DNA of 7,008 bases from Deltaproteobacteria bacterium (lineage in GTDB: Bacteria > Desulfobacterota > JADFXK01). Below, in pieces: positions 1 to 5,803 of the stretch. The DNA is taken from assembly GCA_015233285.1 (NCBI GenBank), contig JADFYA010000199.1:1-7008 (forward strand). Direction: 5' to 3'. Each line of letters opens with the position of its first letter. Positions within the stretch are counted from its first letter, which is position 1. Under the pieces are notes generated by a model. That model was not told the origin of the DNA and ran no database searches. It saw only the letters and a list, made by a program, of their open reading frames with translations. A program made the position numbers and the translations under genes.

Positions 1-397
1 AAGGTTTATGACTTTGTCGAGTTCGTACTGAAAAACTCAGGCGATGATTGGTCGCGTTACCTTCGGCAAGCTATAAATGAGGCTCTTGAATCAGAAAACG
101 CCGCCTACCGTGTCGTGGAAAACGAAATTGTCGAAATCACCGACCAGAACGAAATAGCGGCAATTGAAAGCGCGATTGAAGAAGGTCCTACATCTTCTTC
201 CACTCATTTCCAAAGCGCGTTGAAACTCCTCTCAGATAGACGGCAACCGGACTATCGGAATTCGACACGCGCTCACGGAGGAATCCGAGTCCCCTGCATA
301 TTCCGATGCCAAATTCATGCTTGTCGTCTGCGCCGGGTTTGCGAATTACCTTATGACCAAGGCGGCTGAAAGCGGCCTCAAGGTCAAACAAGGCTGA
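1..397 (+). pseudogene. AbiJ-NTD4-type abortive-infection-like protein, 3' part, internally deleted
   Basis: The window opens inside this gene; frame 1 is open from base 1 with no start codon needed. Frame 1 reads family-like sequence (KVYDFVEFV, then AYRVVENEIVEITDQNEIAAI, then LKLLSDRRQPDYRNS) up to about base 264. From about base 257 the sequence continues in frame 2 as GIRHAL, then SDAKFMLVVCAGFANYL, ending at TGA 395-397. In AbiJ-NTD4 proteins as I remember them, the PDYRNS segment is followed by a helical stretch of some 50-70 residues (SIKESISAVE and onward) before DGIRHAL; that stretch is missing. Frame 1 alone runs on into unrelated sequence and stops at 369. AbiJ proteins are linked to phage abortive infection. 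Family assignment is from remembered sequence patterns; the two-frame continuation is seen directly. The product is very likely non-functional. Confidence 0.75.
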
Positions 398-514
398 CCC
401 TTAGGTCCACCGGACAGCCCGCCTCATCCCCGACCCCGGTTTGGTAATCAACCAGAAAAGTCCCTTATGTAAGCCGGGGAATCAGTCACGCCAACTTTAG
501 AAGAGGTTCCGCCA

Positions 515-769
515 ATGGAAACGGCCAGAGAAGAATTTGTTGTACCAGTTGATTTTCCTGCGGACATAGGAAAAAGATTGGATCGGCAATATATTACAGA
601 GGCGGTTGCCGCCATTTCATATTACAACGGTATGTTATCAGAAAACGAAGCTTGTGAAATAATCGGAGTCACTAGGCGACAATTCGAGGAACAAATTTTG
701 CCGAAGTTCAACCTATCCCTTATGGGGGGTACTCAGGAAGACATCGATTTTGAAACAGAAGGATTATGA
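515..769 (+). CDS. UPF0175-like antitoxin, partner of the DUF3368/PIN toxin
   Basis: This 84-residue protein most likely neutralises the toxin encoded next to it and may repress the operon. It starts at ATG 515, preceded by a good ribosome site AGAAGAGG at 499-506 (8-nt gap). Residues ~22-40 form a helix (DRQYITEAVAAISYYNG) and residues ~41-66 look like a helix-turn-helix (LSENEACEIIGVTRRQFEE), the layout of UPF0175 antitoxins; the acidic tail (QEDIDFETE) would be the toxin-binding or flexible end. Its stop overlaps the toxin start in ATGA (766-769), so the two are translationally coupled. The order antitoxin then toxin, the overlap, and the DUF3368 partner support the role more than the sequence of this small protein alone does. 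No frame damage is visible. Confidence 0.72.
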   Translation: METAREEFVVPVDFPADIGKRLDRQYITEAVAAISYYNGMLSENEACEIIGVTRRQFEEQILPKFNLSLMGGTQEDIDFETEGL

Positions 770-1257
770 ACGAAAATTCTGCTCGTATTGTTGTGAGTGA
801 TACCGGCGCCTTGATTTCCCTCGAGAAGATCACGGGCGGATATGATTTTATCCGTAAATTGTATGATGTTATTTTAGTGCCGCCCGCCGTCATGGAAGAG
901 CTGGCTGAAAATTACGACAGCCCTGGACATTACTTGCGTTATTACCGAATCTCAGACTTGATAACGGTTAAATCTACCGAACTAATTACTATTGAAAAGA
1001 AATTAGATAAAGGCGAGATAGAAGCCATTTCTTTGGCTCTTAATCTAAATTTGCCCTTACTGATTGAAGAAGCCGCGGGGCGGGCCGTAGCTCATTTTTT
1101 AGGTCTCTCCTTCTCCGGAATAGCCAGGCAAGTAGTTAATGCTTATAAGAAACGTACGATTTCTGCTGACGACGCTTGTGATAAATTAAATGAACTAATG
1201 CATACCAACAGGATCAACCAAAAAGTCTTTGATGCTCTCCGGTCCAAAATTTGGTAA
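766..1257 (+). CDS. DUF3368 family PIN-like toxin (putative ribonuclease)
   Basis: A 163-residue protein of the DUF3368 group of PIN-domain nucleases, which in toxin-antitoxin pairs are thought to cleave RNA using a cluster of acidic residues that binds Mg2+ or Mn2+. Visible motifs: SDTGALISL with D12, VPPAVMEELA with E44/E45, KGEIEAISLAL with E84/E86, then LLIEEAAGRAVAHFLGL. In the family the last acidic motif is usually Asp-Asp (DDRAAR-like); here it is Glu-Glu (E101-E102), a conservative change whose effect on catalysis is unknown. The C-terminal helical part, including the KLNEL segment, also fits DUF3368. It starts at ATG 766 with AGAAGGA just upstream, overlapping the antitoxin stop by four bases, and converges on the mvhD gene. 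Length is normal for the family and no truncation is seen. Confidence 0.82.
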   Translation: MNENSARIVVSDTGALISLEKITGGYDFIRKLYDVILVPPAVMEELAENYDSPGHYLRYYRISDLITVKSTELITIEKKLDKGEIEAISLALNLNLPLLIEEAAGRAVAHFLGLSFSGIARQVVNAYKKRTISADDACDKLNELMHTNRINQKVFDALRSKIW

Positions 1258-1295
1258 AATTAGCTCATATTTTCCCATAACCCCCCTCCCCCGTG

Positions 1296-1362
1296 ATCCG
1301 GGCGTACTGCCTGGACGGGGCGGCGTCCTGGTACACAACCAGTAAGTCCGCAAAGCCCGGAT
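1296..1362. terminator. Nested inverted repeat between convergent genes, possible bidirectional terminator
   Basis: Between the toxin stop (1257) and the mvhD stop (1377), a perfect 8-bp inverted repeat ATCCGGGC (1296-1303) / GCCCGGAT (1355-1362) encloses a second pair TACTG (1305-1309) / CAGTA (1340-1344), and inside that GGAC (1313-1316) / GTCC (1325-1328). An alternative hairpin is CTGGT-acaca-ACCAG. On the + strand it is followed by a T-rich stretch (1371-1386), so it could end toxin-antitoxin transcription; on the minus strand no T-run follows. The location between two converging transcripts favours a terminator, but the loop is long for a classic one. Confidence 0.35.
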
Positions 1363-1376
1363 GAACCGGATTTCTC

Positions 1377-2216
1377 TTATTTTTCCTTGCTCTTTTTGGC
1401 GATAGTTCGTTCTGCTTCCGGAATAGGCGACGGAACAGGTTCGCCTGTAATCTTTTGCACTGCCCCGAAGCGGGGAGGGCAAGCCTCAAAACAAGATCCG
1501 CATTTAATGCATTTCTCCTGGTCGATTATGTGGATCCGGTTCTTTCCGCCCACTGTCGCCTCGACCGGGCATTTTCTAAGGCAAATCATACAGGCCTGGC
1601 ACTTATTCGGGTCGATATAGTAAGAGGGTGCTTCACGAAATAACCTGTCTATCTCGTCACTGGTGTAAAGTTCGCGATATGCTTGATCGTTGTCCCGAAC
1701 ATGCAAGGCCAGCTTCTGCATTTTGACCAGCTTAATGTAGGGGATCAGCTTGATAACCTCTTCGAGTCCGGACTTTAATCCATTTTCGTCCAATCCTTCG
1801 CCTTTGCCGATAGGCCCTAATTCCTCTATCTTTTTGCTAAATTCATGCATGGTATTGGCGAAACGGATGCCTTCGCCGGCCGAGACCCATTCAATTCTTA
1901 GTCTTTCGGGATTCACTCCAATGTGCTCCAGTAATTTCTTACAGAGCTGAACCATGCTCAAAGCATCGAAATTTCCCTCTGTAATATAATGGCAGTCGCC
2001 CAGATGGCAACCGCCGACAAACACCCCGTCCTGGCCGTTTGCGAAGGCCCGGAATATATGCAACAGGTCGGCTCTGGCCGAGCACATCACCCTTATCAGT
2101 TTAATATAAGGGGGGTACTGAAAACGAGAGACTCCCGCCAGGTCCGCCCCGCCGTAGCAACACCAGTTGCATATAATGCCTATCAGCCTTGGTTTGAACT
2201 TGAGTTCCGTGCTCAT
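1377..2216 (-). CDS. mvhD: MvhD-type hydrogenase/heterodisulfide reductase iron-sulfur subunit fused to a 2x[4Fe-4S] ferredoxin domain
   Basis: A 279-residue cytoplasmic electron carrier. Residues ~10-135 are an MvhD/FlpD domain: CNWCCYGGAD (C16, C19, C20), CSAR (C45) and GGCHLGDCHY (C70, C75) supply the conserved cysteines that bind a [2Fe-2S] cluster in this family. After a helical linker (~140-198), residues ~203-250 hold two ferredoxin motifs, C206-x2-C209-x2-C212-x3-C216 and C236-x2-C239-x2-C242-x3-C246, each followed by proline, giving two [4Fe-4S] clusters. The tail is Lys/Glu-rich. MvhD links HdrA to a hydrogenase or another dehydrogenase, so a role in passing electrons to or from the HdrA encoded upstream is expected. 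It begins at ATG 2216 with GGGAG 10 nt upstream, 50 nt after the hdrA stop, so the two are probably one operon. The gene itself looks intact. Its redox partner is not in the window. Confidence 0.88.
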   Translation of the reverse strand: MSTELKFKPRLIGIICNWCCYGGADLAGVSRFQYPPYIKLIRVMCSARADLLHIFRAFANGQDGVFVGGCHLGDCHYITEGNFDALSMVQLCKKLLEHIGVNPERLRIEWVSAGEGIRFANTMHEFSKKIEELGPIGKGEGLDENGLKSGLEEVIKLIPYIKLVKMQKLALHVRDNDQAYRELYTSDEIDRLFREAPSYYIDPNKCQACMICLRKCPVEATVGGKNRIHIIDQEKCIKCGSCFEACPPRFGAVQKITGEPVPSPIPEAERTIAKKSKEK

Positions 2217-2266
2217 GCTTATCTCACTCCCGAAGCGGTAAGAGCTGCTTTCTTCAATATGGATTT

Positions 2267-4474
2267 CTAGACATTAGAGTTCGCCGCGTTAATTTGGCTC
2301 AATATCTCGTCATCGGTATAGTGCTTCAGTTGAATCGCCCCGGTGGGGCATTTCGAGTTACAGAGACCATCTCCTTTACAGAGGATGGGGTTAATCCCGG
2401 CCTTTTTGCCCAGCCGTGTCTCATGAAGCTCTATGGCGCCATAGGTGCAGGCCGAGACACACGCCCCGCAGGCGAGACACCTGGATTCGGTGATCTCACA
2501 CACAGAGCCGGAGGCCATGACCGTATCCTGGGAGAGCAGGGTTAAGACCCGGCCGGCCGCCCCATACGCCTGGCTGACGGTTTCCGACAAAAGCTTGGGA
2601 TAGTGACCTATCCCGCACAGGTAAATGCCTTCGGCCCCAAAGTCGACAGGTCTTAATTTGACATGCGCTTCCTGGAAGAAGCCGTCCGGCCCCAAAGAGA
2701 CCTTGAATAATCCGGCGATTTCCTTGCTTCCGGCCGAGGGGATGACGGCGGCGGCTAAAACGAGTAAATCAGCATTTAGTTCAAGCTTCTTGCCTAAAAT
2801 AGGATCGGTCACGGTCACCCGTAAACTGGGCCGGCCGTCTCCCTCCACCGCTTCCACCTGAGGCTTATCTTGCGGCTGATAGCGGATGAACCTGACCCCT
2901 TTACTTGCCGCTTCCCGGTAATAATCTTCTTTAAACCCATACGTCCGCATATCCCGAAAGAGAATGTCGATATCTATCTGCGGGGCTATCTCTTTTAGTT
3001 TCAAGGCATTCTTCACGGACTCGCTGCAACATATCCGGCTGCAGTAATTTCTGTCTTCGTTTCGGCAGCCGACGCATTGGATCATGACCAGGCTCTCGGA
3101 GTTCATCAGCCTGGGTTCGGCCATGGTGATCAGCTCCTCCAACTCCAGGTGGGTCAAGACCCGGTCATCCTGTCCATACAGGTATTCCGTGGGTTGGTAG
3201 ACTTCAGCTCCGGTGGCGATGACGGTGGCGCCATGCTTTATCTCGGTCAGCCCTCTGTCGGACTTGACCCTGGTGACGAAATTTCCGACATAGCCGGCCG
3301 CCTCGGTGATTGTCGCGCCGGAGTAGACGTGTATTGCGGAATGCTGATAAACCTGGTGGATTATATCTTGTAAATATGCTTGCACATCCAGACCTTCCAG
3401 GGTGTAATGAAGCCTACGCGCCAACCCGCCCAGGTGTGTCTCCTTTTCCACCAGGTAAACCTCATGTCCCTGTTTGGCTATGCTGAGGGCACTGGTCATG
3501 CCGGCCAGGCCGCCTCCGACCACTAGAGCCGTTTTGTTGACCGGCAGATCAAATTCCTGTAACGACTCCAAATGACAGGCTCGGGCGACCGACATCCGGA
3601 TGATGCCTTGGGCCTTTTCGGTGGCCTCTTCCTTTTCTTTGGAGTGGACCCAGGAGCAATGTTCTCTAATGTTGGCCATCTCGAAGTAGTATTGATTAAT
3701 GCCGGCTTCCCGAAGGGTGTCACGGAACAGCGGCTCATGCGTCCTGGGGGTGCAGGCGGCGACAACCACGCGATTCAGCCCTCTTTCCCGGATATCCTTG
3801 GCTAAGGTCGCGGCGGCTTCACTGGAGCAGATAAAGAGGTTTTCTTCCGCATGAACCACATGGGGTAAAGTCAAGGCATAATCAACTGTGGAGGGAACAT
3901 TGACCACTCTTCCGATGTTGGCTCCACAATGGCAGACATAGACACCGACCTTCGGCTCCTCTCCCGCGACATCTCTTTCCGTGGGATAGATCCTCGCCTT
4001 AGACAGCTTCCCTCGGCGGTAGTCCAGGAGTTCGCCGCATTGGGACCCGGCCCCGCAGGCGGTCAAAACCGACTCGGGGATATCTATCGGACCCTGGAAG
4101 GCGCCGCTGATAAAAATTCCGGGGCGAGAGGTCTGCATAGGATTAACCGGACTGGTTTTGCAGAACCCGTGAGCATTGAGCTCGATGCCGAACTTGTCGG
4201 CCAGGGCCTGGGCATCAGCCGGAGGATTCAACCCCACGGATAATACCACCATGTCGAATTCTTCCTCTTTTACCTCTTCGTGGGGAGTGGAATATCTTAA
4301 AGAGACATTCTTGCTGACCGGGTCCTCCTTGCCTAACGATACATAGCTGCGGATAAATCGAACCCCCGGAAGTTTCTCCGTTCTCTGATAGAATCGTTCG
4401 AAATCTTTGCCATAGGAGCGAATATCGTTATGGAATATGGTACACTCGGCCTCAGCGTCATGGTCTTTGGTCAA
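2267..4474 (-). CDS. HdrA C-terminal fragment (rest of first module, second FAD module, C-terminal ferredoxin domain)
   Basis: The open frame can be followed back to the deletion at 4546; the first possible start is TTG 4474, with a weak AGG upstream, which would give 735 residues. From there: the end of the first FAD module (DMVVLSVGL, SGAFQGP), a CHCG motif (residues 181-184), the conserved ACTPRTHEPLF block (240-250), a second Rossmann FAD motif VVGGGLAGM (318-326) ending in VEKETHLGG, a cysteine motif CVGC-x7-C-x3-CC (467-483), and a C-terminal ferredoxin domain with C666, C669, C672, C676. In the last cluster motif (C699, C705, C709) the expected second cysteine is Asp702 (C-K-G-D-G-L-C); I think this occurs in other bacterial HdrA proteins but cannot verify it. 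The mvhD gene follows 50 nt downstream. Whether this fragment is made at all is unknown. Confidence 0.8.
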   Translation of the reverse strand: MTKDHDAEAECTIFHNDIRSYGKDFERFYQRTEKLPGVRFIRSYVSLGKEDPVSKNVSLRYSTPHEEVKEEEFDMVVLSVGLNPPADAQALADKFGIELNAHGFCKTSPVNPMQTSRPGIFISGAFQGPIDIPESVLTACGAGSQCGELLDYRRGKLSKARIYPTERDVAGEEPKVGVYVCHCGANIGRVVNVPSTVDYALTLPHVVHAEENLFICSSEAAATLAKDIRERGLNRVVVAACTPRTHEPLFRDTLREAGINQYYFEMANIREHCSWVHSKEKEEATEKAQGIIRMSVARACHLESLQEFDLPVNKTALVVGGGLAGMTSALSIAKQGHEVYLVEKETHLGGLARRLHYTLEGLDVQAYLQDIIHQVYQHSAIHVYSGATITEAAGYVGNFVTRVKSDRGLTEIKHGATVIATGAEVYQPTEYLYGQDDRVLTHLELEELITMAEPRLMNSESLVMIQCVGCRNEDRNYCSRICCSESVKNALKLKEIAPQIDIDILFRDMRTYGFKEDYYREAASKGVRFIRYQPQDKPQVEAVEGDGRPSLRVTVTDPILGKKLELNADLLVLAAAVIPSAGSKEIAGLFKVSLGPDGFFQEAHVKLRPVDFGAEGIYLCGIGHYPKLLSETVSQAYGAAGRVLTLLSQDTVMASGSVCEITESRCLACGACVSACTYGAIELHETRLGKKAGINPILCKGDGLCNSKCPTGAIQLKHYTDDEILSQINAANSNV

Positions 4475-5340
4475 AATGACCTGTTTTTGAGTATACGTAC
4501 AGCAGACGGCTGAACAATAGCTGTTATCACCCGGAGTAACCCGTCTGGAATCCAGGCGATCTTGTGGGGATGCTTCTTATCGGAATCCCGCAGGATCTCA
4601 CCTTCGTATGGTCCGGTGGCGCATAACAGCCGTTCATAGTCAAGACTGGTGACCACGTTCGTCATCGTTCCGTAGCCGTATTCGTTCCTCAATCTAGGGT
4701 CAAATGTATCAAGGCCCGGAGATAGAATTATCGCCCCCACTTTTACTTCTACCTTCTCCGCCTTTTGATCTAAATTTATGGCCCCGGTCTTACAGATTGA
4801 TGCGCAAATACGGCATTTCTTGCCTTTAAGGTACAGGCAGCTTTCGTCTATGTAGGGGACCAGGGGAATGGCTTGTGCGAAGTAGATATGGATGGCCTTG
4901 TTCTTCGATATTTCCTGATTAAATTGATCAGGGTACTTGACCGGGCAGTATTCGACACAGACGGTGCACCCCGTGCATTTGTCCACCTCGATGTATCGGG
5001 GCTTTTTGACCAGGGTGACTGTGAAGTTTCCGGCGTTCCCTTCTACACCGCCCACCTCGGTATAGGTCAGTATCTCTATATTGGGATGTCTGTTACATTC
5101 AACAAATTTAGGAGATTCAATGCACATGGAGCAGTCGTTGGTGGGAAAGGTCTTGTCAAGCTGGGCCATCTTGCCGCCGATGGTCGGTGATTTCTCAACC
5201 AAATAAACCTTAAAACCCGCAGTGGCAAGATCAAGAGCGGCCTGAATGCCGCTAATCCCTCCACCGACAACCATCACATCTCCAAAATTGCTGTCTGCGA
5301 GAATCTGTTGAATCTGTCTGTTAACCGACTCTTTTTCCAC
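4471..5340 (-). CDS. HdrA N-terminal fragment (first FAD module and ferredoxin insert)
   Basis: This frame encodes 289 residues, of which the first 264 are genuine HdrA sequence and the last 25 are out-of-frame after the deletion. The start is GTG 5340 with GAGGA at 5350-5354, 9 nt upstream; an ATG a few bases earlier is out of frame. Visible parts: FAD-binding Rossmann motif VVGGGISGIQAALDLA (residues 24-39) ending in VEK (48-50), the HdrA motif NDCSMC (C70, C73) with C82, then ferredoxin motifs C122-x2-C125-x2-C128-x3-C132 and C168-x7-C176-x2-C179-x3-C183, then the second half of the nucleotide-binding fold (GAIILSPG). It would fold only partly as a separate protein, and the conserved Q-C-V-G-S-R segment that should follow KIAWI is missing. 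Confidence 0.8.
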   Translation of the reverse strand: MEKESVNRQIQQILADSNFGDVMVVGGGISGIQAALDLATAGFKVYLVEKSPTIGGKMAQLDKTFPTNDCSMCIESPKFVECNRHPNIEILTYTEVGGVEGNAGNFTVTLVKKPRYIEVDKCTGCTVCVEYCPVKYPDQFNQEISKNKAIHIYFAQAIPLVPYIDESCLYLKGKKCRICASICKTGAINLDQKAEKVEVKVGAIILSPGLDTFDPRLRNEYGYGTMTNVVTSLDYERLLCATGPYEGEILRDSDKKHPHKIAWIPDGLLRVITAIVQPSAVRILKNRSF

Positions 5341-5379
5341 TTTTCCATATCCTCATCAAGTTTCTTTGCCCAATAAACC

Positions 5380-5386
5380 ATTTATA
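5380..5386 (-). promoter_or_regulatory. Candidate -10 box of the hdrA-mvhD operon, also the left target duplication
   Basis: On the hdrA strand these bases read TATAAAT, a near-consensus -10 element 40 nt before the GTG start, a sensible leader length. The same seven bases occur at 5578-5584 on the far side of the MITE-like element. No convincing -35 box is seen at 16-18 nt in either the present arrangement, where the element's end lies upstream, or the reconstructed uninterrupted one. The assignment therefore rests on the -10 match and its position. Confidence 0.35.
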
Positions 5387-5577
5387 ACCTGAGTTCGACG
5401 AGTTTCTTAATTAACTACAAGAAATGTATCCGCAGATTTCGCAGATGAACGCAGATTGATTAGACCCACAGGTGCCTGCGATAATTTGTTTTTTTTAATC
5501 TGCGCAAATCGGCGCAATCTGCGGATTGAATAATTGCCCATGACGCTAATCGCTTAGCATGCTCGCCGAACTCAGGT
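5387..5577. mobile_element. MITE-like non-coding insertion, 191 bp, with terminal inverted repeats and 7-bp target duplication
   Basis: The ends are ACCTGAGTTCGACGAG (5387-5402) and CTCGCCGAACTCAGGT (5562-5577), inverted repeats matching at 15 of 16 positions. Immediately outside both ends is the same 7-bp sequence ATTTATA (5380-5386 and 5578-5584), as expected of a target duplication made by a transposase. The element encodes nothing, so it would have to be moved in trans by a transposase recognising these ends; I cannot name the family. Its inside holds a second, imperfect palindrome built from CGCAGATT-type units. It sits 46 nt upstream of the hdrA start. A plain palindromic intergenic repeat is the alternative, but that would not explain the flanking direct repeat. 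Confidence 0.72.
5428..5526. repeat. Inner inverted repeat of TCCGCAGATT/GCAGATT units
   Basis: The arm at 5428-5457 and the reverse complement of 5497-5526 match at 25 of 30 positions, separated by a 39-nt loop that contains CAGGTGCCTG and a run of eight T. Each arm contains the unit CGCAGATT more than once (5431, 5451 and the counterparts in the other arm). Intergenic repeats of this kind (CCGCAGATT...GCAGATT) are, from memory, scattered through many environmental bacterial genomes. As RNA it would form a long stem-loop, which could also act as a transcription barrier or stability element in the hdrA leader if transcription starts further upstream. Confidence 0.7.
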
Positions 5578-5584
5578 ATTTATA

Positions 5585-5738
5585 CGATAATTTTGTGAAA
5601 TCCTTGAGTTGCGGGCCTGCCGCGACATTACAGGATTAACCTGCCAGATTCGAGGGTGGCCATGTCATAGGGGCAGGAAATTTGGCCTCGCCCGAATTTG
5701 TTGCTGATGTAACCGACAATCAGAGCCAGTTAAGAGGG
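5585..5738. other. Intergenic stretch without a recognisable gene
   Basis: No open frame with a credible start or family resemblance is seen on either strand. It contains a loose 6-bp inverted repeat CCTGCC (5640-5645) / GGCAGG (5672-5677), which I do not regard as functional without more evidence. If the MITE-like element inserted into the hdrA promoter, this stretch holds the original upstream region of that promoter. Confidence 0.4.
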
Positions 5739-5769
5739 TTGGCGGATAGAGCTACAAAGTAGCTATAAA
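5739..5769 (+). promoter_or_regulatory. Possible promoter with an operator-like palindrome for the antitoxin-like gene
   Basis: TTGGCG (5739-5744) and TATAAA (5764-5769) are a weak -35 and a good -10 spaced 19 nt apart, 35 nt before the TTG at 5804. Between them lies a perfect inverted repeat AGCTAC-AAA-GTAGCT (5750-5764), placed where an autorepressor would block RNA polymerase. Small antitoxin operons are often self-regulated this way, but nothing shows that this gene's product binds DNA. Confidence 0.35.
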
Positions 5770-5803
5770 ATATTTCAATACGAGATATAGGACATCCCAG
5801 CAT

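Larger units (their letters stand above)
2267..5340 (-). pseudogene. hdrA: HdrA (heterodisulfide reductase subunit A-like, double-FAD form), frame broken by a short deletion
   Basis: Read together, the two overlapping minus-strand frames rebuild one continuous HdrA-type protein: 264 residues from the first frame, about five lost residues, and 759 residues from the second, about 1,028 in all, the usual size of the large bacterial HdrA with two FAD modules. HdrA is the flavin-containing core of Hdr-Mvh-type complexes, where FAD-based electron bifurcation couples ferredoxin to a disulfide or another acceptor. The break lies at 4546-4551: family logic predicts I-Q-C-V-G-S-R, but the DNA reads I then directly into the -R-R-V-T-P-G- frame, a net loss of 13 nt. 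The downstream frame is open right up to the junction and carries Y-C-S-x-x-C-C. Both halves are otherwise well conserved, so the break is recent or is an assembly fault. Confidence 0.85.

Noticed and set aside
434..479. Inverted repeat CCCCGGTTT / AAGCCGGGG between the AbiJ-like remnant and the antitoxin gene, with a weak TTGGTA...TTATGT promoter pattern inside.
   Set aside because: The match is imperfect with a 28-nt loop and no T-run follows; the -10 match is poor. It may be a terminator or operator but is not strong enough to list.
1195..1489. Small minus-strand frames spanning the toxin end and the mvhD end.
   Set aside because: They cross the structured intergenic element and overlap mvhD in another frame; composition is Arg/Ser/Pro-rich, as is usual for shadow frames.
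3929..4243. A 104-codon + strand open frame opposite hdrA, and similar long frames opposite mvhD and the ATPase.
   Set aside because: They lie antisense to strongly conserved protein sequence and show no family resemblance or ribosome sites; they are shadows of the real genes.
4471..4551. Programmed ribosomal frameshift or translational coupling between the two hdrA frames (they overlap by four bases at 4471-4474).
   Set aside because: Joining the frames does not restore the protein: about five conserved residues including a cysteine are missing, so a slip would not give normal HdrA. No slippery heptamer sits at the point where the family sequence changes frame. A short deletion explains it better.
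5428..5526. CRISPR-like repeats, because CGCAGATT units recur.
   Set aside because: The units are inverted copies within one palindrome, with no regular spacers and no cas genes.
5640..5677. Inverted repeat CCTGCC/GGCAGG as a possible riboswitch or terminator upstream of hdrA.
   Set aside because: Six base pairs across a 26-nt gap are easily found by chance, and no known riboswitch core is recognisable.
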